From Endomicrobiia bacterium (GTDB lineage: Bacteria; Elusimicrobiota; Endomicrobiia; Endomicrobiales; Endomicrobiaceae), in NCBI GenBank assembly GCA_025998475.1, contig BNVZ01000078.1:1-6375 (forward strand): a stretch of 6,375 nucleotides of DNA, read 5' to 3'. This document shows positions 1 through 5,517 of this stretch, piece after piece. A program made the position numbers and the translations under genes. The notes beneath the pieces were generated by a model. That model was not told where the DNA came from. It did no database searches and worked only from the letters and a program-made list of their open reading frames with translations. The first letter of the stretch is position 1. Each line of letters begins with the position of its first letter.

Positions 1-90
1 GCTATTGTTGCTGTTATGCGTAAATTATTAGTCATTATTAACAATTGTTGTAAACAGTTTTACCTTGATAGGTCTTATATGAACGCCTAA
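1..90 (+). CDS. IS110-family transposase, C-terminal end (partial)
   Basis: This is the last 29 codons of a gene that begins before the window; it ends at TAA 88-90. The peptide contains AIVAVMRKLLVIIN, which matches the conserved C-terminal stretch of IS110-family transposases (usually written as K-V-A-x-x-A-x-M-R-K-L-L-x-x-L-N). These enzymes have an N-terminal RuvC-like DEDD domain and a C-terminal Transposase_20 domain and move the element by RNA-guided recombination; neither catalytic domain is visible here. The residues after the motif (NCCKQFYLDRSYMNA) are not ones I recognise. Whether the complete gene is intact cannot be judged. The family call rests on one short but characteristic motif. 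Confidence 0.8.
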   Translation, partial: AIVAVMRKLLVIINNCCKQFYLDRSYMNA

Positions 91-129
91 TTATACTTCC
101 TTTTAAGGTCTTTTTATCAACTTTTTTAA

Positions 130-369
130 GTGGTTGATGCATACAAACACACTAGTTCTAAAAAAAGAGATCAAACAAACACTAAAAAGCTGACAAAAGA
201 AGATAAAGAGTTAAATAGGGAGATTTCATCAAAAAGGATTATAGTGGAAAATATCAAAAGTATTTGTTAAAAGGTTCAAAATATTCTAAAAGATAGATAA
301 GTAATTGCAAAAGACTCTTTGAACTGCGATTTAACTCAGGTTTCAGGTATTTGTAATTCTAAAATTTAA
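130..369 (+). pseudogene. Decayed IS5/DDE-type transposase, 3' remnant
   Basis: In the frame starting at 130, the peptide includes KKLTKEDKELNREISSKRII followed by VENIK. This resembles the C-terminal part of IS5-group (DDE_4-like) transposases, where a lysine-rich stretch leads into L-T-x-E-x-K-x-x-N-R-x-x-S-x-x-R-I-x-V-E-x-x and then an F-x-I-L-x-D-R-Y-R-N-R region. Downstream, ILKDR and GICN keep the spacing of the family's I-L-x-D-R and G-I-x-N motifs. In-frame stops at 268-270 and 298-300 break the gene, and the final TAA is at 367-369. Another frame near 326-334 gives LRFN, another familiar family motif, suggesting indels as well as substitutions. There is no start codon and no catalytic core, so it is a non-functional relic. 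The precise IS group is uncertain. Confidence 0.65.
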
Positions 370-383
370 TACTCAAGTTGTGC

Positions 384-390
384 GGGAGGT
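384..390 (+). promoter_or_regulatory. Ribosome binding site of the radical SAM gene
   Basis: GGGAGGT is a near-perfect Shine-Dalgarno sequence only a few bases before the ATG at 394. It fixes that start codon for the 861-residue protein. It is clearly the strongest such site among the genes in this window. Confidence 0.75.
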
Positions 391-393
391 CTA

Positions 394-2979
394 ATGAAAT
401 ATCCGATACGCTTCATCAACACGAATATTCCAACAAATCATTGCAATTTCAGGTGCCATTATTGCTATATAGGGCAGACATTCGGCTATGATAACAAGGA
501 CATGTACGAAGGCGGACTTCAATATTCTTTCGAGCATATGAAAAGGTGTTTGACCGTCGAACGTCTTGACGGAGTCTGCCTGTTCAATCTTTGCGCGTCG
601 GGTGAAACGCTGCTGTTCTCGAAGCTTCCGGAGATTGTCGAGATGTTGCTCGATTTAGGGCATTGGGTGTCTATCGTCACGAATCTGACGATTGACAAGG
701 CCCTGAACAAGATACTTGAGCTTCCGCAAGAGAAACAGCAGTATCTGTTTTTCAAGTGTTCGTTCCATTATCTGGAACTCGTGCGTCTTGGCCTGCTCGA
801 CACGTTTTTCGATAATATCGATCTGCTTAAAGAAAAAGGCATAGCTTTCACTGTCGAGTTGACAGTAAATGACGAAACGATACCGCATATTGAAGAGATC
901 AAAGCAGTTTCTCTGAAAAAACTCGGGGCGTTTCCACACATCATCGAAAGCAGGAATCAAGGTGAGGAGCATTTTAACCGACTGACGAAGTTGTGTGTCG
1001 AAGAACACCAGAGAATATGGAAAAGTTTCGCTTCTCCGCTGTTCGACTATCAGCAGAAAAACTGGGGCAAACATATTGATAATTTCTGCTATGCCGGAGA
1101 CTGGCGGATCAGTCTTGATATCCACGATGGGAGCGTCAGGCAATGTGACGTGCCTTATATTGACACAAGGCTTGAAAACATGTTTGAAATAGAGAGGGGG
1201 GGGTGTATCCCTTCTCAGCCCTTGGGGCAAACTGTCCGCTCAAACACTGTTACGCTGCCCACTACCAATCCTGTCTGGCCAATGCCTTCGTGGAATGGGG
1301 GGGGGAGGAGGAAAAATGAATACGCGGCTTGCGGGAGAAACTGTGCGCTGCACCATTGCTACATCACCTATGTGCATTCGACGTTTGTTGTTTGTTGGGG
1401 GGAGGATAGCATGCCGACATATGCGGAAGAACGCGACCGTATTTGTTTAGACGGATCGCATTGGCTGACGCCTCTCATGCGCGACATGTTCTCACACCGG
1501 ATGAGCGAATGGCATCGGCAATATTCTGATGAAAAGAAACTATTCATCGATTTGCTCATGCGTTGGCGCTATTCATCAGAATGTCCGACTCCGGAAGAAG
1601 CAAAGAGTCTTAGAGATGTAATGCGGTCATGTGTTTCTGGAATGACTATCGGTTTGGTGTTCGCGCCGGAGTGGCTGAAGCAAATTTTCATTGCGTCAGG
1701 GGCAAAGGTGAGATATGCAATTGATCAGGAACATGTATTGCCCATGACATTGAAAAATAGGTTTAAGCGCCGGGTCAAATATACGTATAAACGGTTGTGT
1801 GGTAACAAGGTTCCGGCACTGGACGTAAACGATTTTCACCCGAAAGTCGATAAGCTCATTGTCGTGGACTATATGAATTTCCCAAAGTGGGCACGGATAT
1901 TGCCCGGCGCTAGGAATATCTTGAAACTCATTGATACTACTACTCCCTCCCTCACCCCCGCCCTCCCCGAACACAGATGCTTGGATGTGTCGAACGCGAA
2001 ACCGGGCATCTCATGGATCCACGAGGAGATATTGCAGTTTGTACAGGCAAACAGAGCAAGCCTCGAAAAAGAGAACTTCGTGATATTCCCGTTGAATGAA
2101 AATGCATGGCATTTAGTAAACGCGCTTGAAGTACAAAGTTTGTATGATACAGACAGATTTCATGTGGTAGACATCAAACCAAAATGGTATGGAACCAAAA
2201 GCATCAAAATTGGAGAGTTTGGCGAAAAATCGGCTTATGACAATGTCACTGTTATATATACGGATGATCACAGATACACGCTGGAAGAGTTCTTGATGTG
2301 GTATCGTGGTTTTGACACACGGAACCTGATGATACTTCGTACAGACATGATACACGGCGAAAAGGCGAGACAGAAAGTGCTGGAATACGATTTTCAAAGC
2401 GTGCTCGATGTCGGTGCAGGGTATGGCTTGCAGTCAAAGCTCTTCGCAGATAGGGGATATGATGTTACAGGTATCACATTTCCTAATGCTGGAGAAGGGC
2501 GATATACAGGAAATATTGCTCTTGGTGACGAACGAATAAAATTAATTATCGGCGATTTCAATGAATATGATTTCACCCGAAAGTTCGACATAGTGTGGGC
2601 ATGCCACGTCATGGAACATGTCCCTGACATCCTGAAGTTTGTTGAGAAGATCAAACAAACCGTGAACCCTGGCGGGATTATCGCCATCACAGTACCAAAT
2701 AATGAGCCTTACGCTACGCTGTCGCATATTCACAAGTTTAACGCGGGTGTCATTCTACGCAATTTGGTATATGTTGGGATTGACTGCCGTAATGCAAAAG
2801 TGTTAACGTATAACTACAACCTCAGCATCGTCATACCTGATGTGGCTTTCTTTGAATGGAGTAACCTCAGAGATATCTTCCACTACATTCCGGCGGACAT
2901 TGAGCAGAATCATCTGAGGGATGGCAATATTATCTTTGACGGCGATATAAGTAATTTAAATTGGTGTGATGATAGATAG
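394..2979 (+). CDS. Radical SAM / SPASM-like protein fused to a SAM methyltransferase
   Basis: This 861-residue protein has several parts. The N-terminus has the radical SAM [4Fe-4S] motif C-x3-C-x2-C (C17, C21, C24, followed by Tyr) and a GE motif near residue 70 (ASGETLL). An auxiliary cysteine region follows: C232 (CYAGDW), C251 (RQC), then C313, C317 and C322 (CGRNCALHHCY), then PTYAEERDR near 341, typical of SPASM-like radical SAM proteins. Residues about 425-640 look Rossmann-like (IGLVFAPEWL, KLIVVDYM). The C-terminus is a class I methyltransferase: motif I VLDVGAGYG at 670-678 and WACHVMEHVPD from about 735. ATG 394 is supported by a strong ribosome binding site. The substrate is unknown; with sugar-heptose genes downstream, a role in modifying a surface glycan or its precursor is inferred. 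Oddly, residues about 271-301 read across a segment whose other frame encodes a second cysteine module, between two long G tracts, so expression may be phase variable. Domain calls are secure; function is not. Confidence 0.88.
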   Translation: MKYPIRFINTNIPTNHCNFRCHYCYIGQTFGYDNKDMYEGGLQYSFEHMKRCLTVERLDGVCLFNLCASGETLLFSKLPEIVEMLLDLGHWVSIVTNLTIDKALNKILELPQEKQQYLFFKCSFHYLELVRLGLLDTFFDNIDLLKEKGIAFTVELTVNDETIPHIEEIKAVSLKKLGAFPHIIESRNQGEEHFNRLTKLCVEEHQRIWKSFASPLFDYQQKNWGKHIDNFCYAGDWRISLDIHDGSVRQCDVPYIDTRLENMFEIERGGCIPSQPLGQTVRSNTVTLPTTNPVWPMPSWNGGGRRKNEYAACGRNCALHHCYITYVHSTFVVCWGEDSMPTYAEERDRICLDGSHWLTPLMRDMFSHRMSEWHRQYSDEKKLFIDLLMRWRYSSECPTPEEAKSLRDVMRSCVSGMTIGLVFAPEWLKQIFIASGAKVRYAIDQEHVLPMTLKNRFKRRVKYTYKRLCGNKVPALDVNDFHPKVDKLIVVDYMNFPKWARILPGARNILKLIDTTTPSLTPALPEHRCLDVSNAKPGISWIHEEILQFVQANRASLEKENFVIFPLNENAWHLVNALEVQSLYDTDRFHVVDIKPKWYGTKSIKIGEFGEKSAYDNVTVIYTDDHRYTLEEFLMWYRGFDTRNLMILRTDMIHGEKARQKVLEYDFQSVLDVGAGYGLQSKLFADRGYDVTGITFPNAGEGRYTGNIALGDERIKLIIGDFNEYDFTRKFDIVWACHVMEHVPDILKFVEKIKQTVNPGGIIAITVPNNEPYATLSHIHKFNAGVILRNLVYVGIDCRNAKVLTYNYNLSIVIPDVAFFEWSNLRDIFHYIPADIEQNHLRDGNIIFDGDISNLNWCDDR
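1196..1203 (+). repeat. G8 homopolymer tract in the radical SAM gene
   Basis: Eight consecutive G bases inside the coding region, at residues R268-G270. Tracts of this length are known sites of slipped-strand length change in phase-variable genes. As sequenced, the frame continues to the methyltransferase. One extra G would put the following cysteine module in frame and end translation at TGA 1317-1319, giving about 308 residues. One fewer G would run to TAG 1448-1450. Consequences were derived by reading the three frames; length variation itself is not observable here. Confidence 0.85.
1212..1404 (+). repeat. Two diverged tandem copies of a cysteine-rich (SPASM-like) module, the first out of frame
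   Basis: Copy A (about 1212-1301) in the frame starting at 1212 reads FSALGANCPLKHCYAAH and continues to AFVEWGG. Copy B (about 1321-1404), in the frame of the gene, reads YAACGRNCALHHCY and continues to VVCWGED. The shared pattern is A-x-G-x-N-C-x-L-x-H-C-Y, then a similar spacing to a W-G ending encoded partly by a G tract. By eye, roughly half of the bases are identical over 48 aligned positions around the motif, so this is not a recent duplication; it looks more like a segment from a paralogue. As sequenced, copy A is translated out of frame as an unfamiliar linker rich in Pro, Thr and Ser. Confidence 0.75.
1297..1305 (+). repeat. G9 homopolymer tract between the two cysteine modules
   Basis: Nine G bases followed by AGGAGG, coding for G302-G304 and the RR after them. 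The tract separates module A from module B. From the frame of the gene, one extra G leads to TGA 1317-1319 and one fewer leads to TAG 1448-1450. If the upstream G8 gained one base and this tract lost one, both modules and the methyltransferase would be read in frame. A shorter G6 tract with the same AGGA flank ends module B at 1397-1402. Confidence 0.85.
1945..1968 (-). other. Potential G-quadruplex motif on the minus strand
   Basis: On the minus strand five runs of three to five G are separated by one to three bases (C runs on the plus strand at 1945-1947, 1949-1951, 1955-1959, 1961-1963 and 1965-1968). This satisfies the usual G3+N1-7 rule for an intramolecular quadruplex. The G-rich strand is the template for the radical SAM/methyltransferase gene. 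The encoded peptide, TTTPSLTPALPEH, lies in the central Rossmann-like region. Whether a structure forms is unknown. Confidence 0.5.
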
Positions 2980-3011
2980 TGTAAAATATAGAGTGCTATT
3001 TAGATTTAAAT

Positions 3012-3019
3012 GGGGAGAG
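3012..3019 (+). promoter_or_regulatory. Probable ribosome binding site deciding the acyltransferase start
   Basis: GGGGAGAG lies 11 bases before ATG 3031. The upstream in-frame ATG at 3010 overlaps this site and has no purine-rich site of its own, so 3031 is the better start, although the spacing is on the long side. Confidence 0.45.
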
Positions 3020-3030
3020 TATATAAGTTA

Positions 3031-3690
3031 ATGTGCAAAAATGTCTCTAACAAAATGGAAAATATTGTTACTGTTATCAGTCAGGATGGTAGAAAAGAAA
3101 TCATAGATCCGAAGCAGATACCTGGTCTACTTATTTCATTTGCAGGAACCGGAAATATAGTCATTCTTCATGAGCCTTTCACGTTTGCGAACTCTGTTTT
3201 TCGGCTCAACACGAACGCTTTCGTTGAGATAATGGGGGGGGGAGTAGGAATGTATAATATGGAAATTAATGACGATCGTATGGGTACGTCAAGATATCTG
3301 ATAGGAGAGAATTTCTCATGCAACGGTGTGAAACTCTATGGCGGTTGGCAGGACGAGACTATTCGCATCGGCAACGATTGTATGTTCGGATGGGATATCA
3401 CAATATTTGCGTCAGATTTTCATACCTTGTTTAACAAGGAAACGGGCATTCCGGTAAACAATGCTAAAGATGTTGTCATAGGTGACCATGTGTGGGTTGG
3501 TTATGGTGTTGTGGTCATGAAATCATCGAAAGTCGCTTCAAACTCAGTCATCGGGACAAGAGCAGTCGTGGCCGGGCATTTTGATGAAACGAATGTTGTT
3601 CTCGCTGGCAATCCTGCTGCTATCGTAAAGCGCGGGATAAACTGGTCGAGGGATAGTCATGAGGTGTACGAGAGAAAACGACATGAATAG
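3031..3690 (+). CDS. Hexapeptide-repeat (left-handed beta-helix) acyltransferase
   Basis: The product is 219 residues from ATG 3031 (226 if ATG 3010 is used). Its C-terminal half shows the isoleucine/valine-rich hexapeptide pattern of the LbH family: IRIGNDCMFG, VVIGDHVWVGYGVVVMKSS, SNSVIGTRAVV, and the characteristic ending LAGNPAAIVKRGINW. ASDFHTLF carries the histidine expected to be catalytic (residue 131 from ATG 3031). Relatives are trimeric cytoplasmic enzymes that transfer acetyl or similar groups from acyl-CoA to sugars. Setting and neighbours suggest O- or N-acylation of a surface glycan or its nucleotide-sugar precursor; the exact acceptor is not visible. A G9 tract in the N-terminal third makes it a candidate phase-variable gene, in the ON state as sequenced. 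The gene begins about 50 bases after the radical SAM gene, and its end overlaps the ATG of a broken acyltransferase-3 gene. Confidence 0.85.
   Translation: MCKNVSNKMENIVTVISQDGRKEIIDPKQIPGLLISFAGTGNIVILHEPFTFANSVFRLNTNAFVEIMGGGVGMYNMEINDDRMGTSRYLIGENFSCNGVKLYGGWQDETIRIGNDCMFGWDITIFASDFHTLFNKETGIPVNNAKDVVIGDHVWVGYGVVVMKSSKVASNSVIGTRAVVAGHFDETNVVLAGNPAAIVKRGINWSRDSHEVYERKRHE
3234..3242 (+). repeat. G9 homopolymer tract in the acyltransferase gene
   Basis: Nine G bases encode part of EIMGGGVG. Reading the other frames, loss of one G brings an immediate TAG (now 3245-3247 region), and gain of one G leads to a TAA after five more sense codons (S-R-N-V region). Either change would remove the whole beta-helix, so the tract would act as an on/off switch if its length varies. 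Confidence 0.8.
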
Positions 3691-3811
3691 AGCAATAGAG
3701 TTTTACAGATTCGTATTTATACTTATCATTCTGATTCATCATTTTATACTGTATAAAGGTAGTTGGTTAAATGGTGTAATGAGGTATAGAAAGAAGATTT
3801 TGCAACTATAA
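3683..3811 (+). pseudogene. N-terminal stub of an acyltransferase-3 (OafA-like) gene
   Basis: ATG 3683 lies within the last codons of the preceding gene. The 42-residue peptide starts MNRAIEFYRFVFILIILIHH, the typical N-terminus of acyltransferase-3 family membrane proteins (N-x-x-I-E-x-x-R-F, then a first membrane helix ending in a histidine). The hydrophobic helix spans about residues 10-24. After about residue 31 the similarity is lost, and TAA 3809-3811 stops the frame. Full family members have over 300 residues and about ten membrane helices, so this is a remnant. Intact relatives O-acylate surface polysaccharides, which fits the locus. The start overlap suggests it was once co-translated with the upstream gene. 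Confidence 0.6.
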
Positions 3812-3914
3812 CCCAATGGTGCAAGGAGAACAAGGAAATCTGCCTTTGATTCCTTCGTTAGAAAACCTTTTAGGGTGCGTAGGATTAAATAAAAAAATTT
3901 TTATGAGATAAAAA
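3812..3914 (+). other. Short spacer with possible gene debris before hddA
   Basis: About 100 bases with no intact gene. One frame stays open to TAA 3906-3908 (MVQGEQGNLPLIPSLENLL and onward); another just upstream gives DFATITQWCKENKEICL before a stop. Both look somewhat protein-like, but I do not recognise a family. It may be the far end of a deletion that removed most of the acyltransferase-3 gene. The spacer ends in an A/T-rich stretch with no GC stem, so it is not a convincing terminator. Confidence 0.3.
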
Positions 3915-4904
3915 ATGATAATAACACGTACACCATTTCGTATAAGTTTTGCTGGTGGAGGTAGTGACATTTCAAGTTATTACGAAAAGTTTGGTGGCGC
4001 TGTGGTCTCAACAACGATAAACAAGTATGTCTACCTCTCTATGCATCCACTATTTTTCAAAGACAAATATTTTCTCAAATATTCACAAACAGAACATACG
4101 GATAGTCTTAATTATATACAGCACAGCATAATTCGCGAGGTGTTTAGAATGTATGGTATATGTGGAGTAGACTTTAACTCAAGTGCGGATATACCAAGCG
4201 GGACAGGTCTTGCCTCATCAAGCGCATTTACCGCAGGGCTAATCAACCTGTGTAATGCTTATAACAGACGGTATTGTGATAAAAAGTGCATAGCGGAGCA
4301 TGCGTGTGATATTGAAATCAACCATCTTGGCGAGCCGATAGGCAAGCAGGACCAGTATGCCTGTGCCTGTGGGGGGCTAAATTTTATAGAGTTTAATCCA
4401 AATGGTAGTGTTGATATAGAAAGATTATTCCTTAGCAATGACGTATACTACAAACTCGAAAAAAATCTTTTAATGTTTTACACCGGCAGGTCCCGTAAAA
4501 CGAATGTAATCCTTACCGAACAGAAAAATAGTATCGAATGTGACACGAGAAAAATAGAAAATCTGCACAAGATGGTGAGTCTTGCTAGAGAACTAAAAAC
4601 TGAGCTTTTGCATGGCAATGTTGATTCTATAGGCGAAATATTACATACTGGTTGGATGTATAAAAAGGAACTTGCTGCAAATATATCAAATGAGGGTATA
4701 GATCTTATATACGAACTTGGTTGTGCAAATGGAGCAAGCGGTGGAAAGCTCTTGGGCGCAGGAGGCGGTGGTTTTGTCTTGTTCTACGCTAAAGAGGAAA
4801 ACCACAATAGACTTCGTGCTGCAATGCATGATTACTCCGAAGTTAATTTTAAATTTGATAATAATGGAACTCAGGTGATACACAACGACAATTATTACAA
4901 CTGA
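3915..4904 (+). CDS. hddA: D-glycero-D-manno-heptose 7-phosphate kinase (GHMP kinase)
   Basis: This complete 329-residue protein is of the length normal for the HddA family. The N-terminus IITRTPFRISFAGGGSD (residues 2-18) is the family signature. The GHMP ATP-binding motif is at 94-103 (PSGTGLASSS), followed by GEPIGKQDQYACACGGLNFIEF-type residues in the middle, and the C-terminal glycine-rich GHMP motif LLGAGGGGF at 279-287. It is a cytoplasmic enzyme that phosphorylates heptose 7-phosphate at C1, giving heptose 1,7-bisphosphate on the way to GDP-activated heptose for capsule, S-layer glycan or LPS. An adjacent phosphoheptose isomerase gene 19 bases downstream supports this over other GHMP sugar kinases such as fucose kinases. 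ATG 3915 has only a weak GAGA upstream. Base composition is more A/T-rich than the upstream radical SAM gene. Confidence 0.87.
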   Translation: MIITRTPFRISFAGGGSDISSYYEKFGGAVVSTTINKYVYLSMHPLFFKDKYFLKYSQTEHTDSLNYIQHSIIREVFRMYGICGVDFNSSADIPSGTGLASSSAFTAGLINLCNAYNRRYCDKKCIAEHACDIEINHLGEPIGKQDQYACACGGLNFIEFNPNGSVDIERLFLSNDVYYKLEKNLLMFYTGRSRKTNVILTEQKNSIECDTRKIENLHKMVSLARELKTELLHGNVDSIGEILHTGWMYKKELAANISNEGIDLIYELGCANGASGGKLLGAGGGGFVLFYAKEENHNRLRAAMHDYSEVNFKFDNNGTQVIHNDNYYN

Positions 4905-4923
4905 AAACAAAAGTGAAAATTGA

Positions 4924-5505
4924 ATGCTAAAGAATTTTGAAACTGATATCAAAAATTATCTATCTCGGCAAAAAGATATCTTAGATAGACTTTCTGTTGT
5001 AGACATAAATAAGGTAATAAATGTGTTCCTTGCCGCGCGCGACGAAGAAAGACACCTATTTATAATGGGCAATGGGGGTAGCGCAACCACAGCGTCACAT
5101 TTTGTCTGTGATTTCAATAAAGGTGCAAGCTATGGATACGATAAGAGATTTAGGTTTGTATGCCTAAACGACAACGTTCCATCATTGCTTGCTTATGCAA
5201 ACGATGTGAGCTACGAAGATGTTTTCGTTGAACATCTCAAGAATTTTTTTGTGCCAAAGGATGTAGTGATTGGGATTTCTGGTAGCGGAAACAGCAAAAA
5301 TGTGATAAAGGCGATAGAATATGCCAACGAAAATAGTGGAATAACTGTAGGGTTGTCTGGTTATGACGGCGGTCATTTAAAACAAATTGCAAAGCACAAT
5401 ATTCATATACCTATAGATGATATGCAAATAGTCGAAGACCTGCATATGACAATGGATCATCTTATGATGCAGGTTATATGTAATAATATGGACAAAAATA
5501 GATGA
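4924..5505 (+). CDS. gmhA: Phosphoheptose isomerase-like SIS-domain protein
   Basis: This 193-residue single SIS domain is the usual GmhA length. The phosphosugar-binding loop GNGGSATTASHF is at 49-60, a second serine-rich loop ISGSGNS at 118-124, and the C-terminal helix EDLHMTMDH at 171-179. The family converts sedoheptulose 7-phosphate to D-glycero-D-manno-heptose 7-phosphate, the substrate of the kinase encoded just upstream, so the pair forms the first two steps of GDP-heptose synthesis. Aligned from memory to E. coli GmhA, H61, E65, Q172 and H180 (metal and catalytic positions) become H59, D63, E171 and H179, so two positions are conservatively changed. It may therefore belong to a capsule-specific sub-branch, or use a related sugar phosphate. 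The next gene starts 12 bases after the stop, indicating an operon. Confidence 0.85.
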   Translation: MLKNFETDIKNYLSRQKDILDRLSVVDINKVINVFLAARDEERHLFIMGNGGSATTASHFVCDFNKGASYGYDKRFRFVCLNDNVPSLLAYANDVSYEDVFVEHLKNFFVPKDVVIGISGSGNSKNVIKAIEYANENSGITVGLSGYDGGHLKQIAKHNIHIPIDDMQIVEDLHMTMDHLMMQVICNNMDKNR

Positions 5506-5517
5506 AGAGAACAAAAA

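Noticed and set aside
319..372. Possible promoter before the radical SAM gene (TTGAAC at 319, TAATAC at 367)
   Set aside because: The two hexamers are 42 bases apart and no correctly spaced partner was found for either; the area is also transposase debris.
655..1230. A 191-codon open frame on the minus strand
   Set aside because: It lies wholly inside the radical SAM region, whose plus-strand frame has clear conserved motifs; the minus-strand peptide matches no family I know and has no ribosome binding site.
3888..3904. A/T inverted repeat (A run followed by T run) before hddA, considered as a terminator
   Set aside because: There is no GC-containing stem, and the genes on both sides run in the same direction; simple A/T richness explains it.
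4371..4376. G6 tract in hddA as a further phase-variation site
   Set aside because: It is short, and it encodes the glycine pair expected in this kinase family (GGLNFIEF), so ordinary codon use accounts for it.
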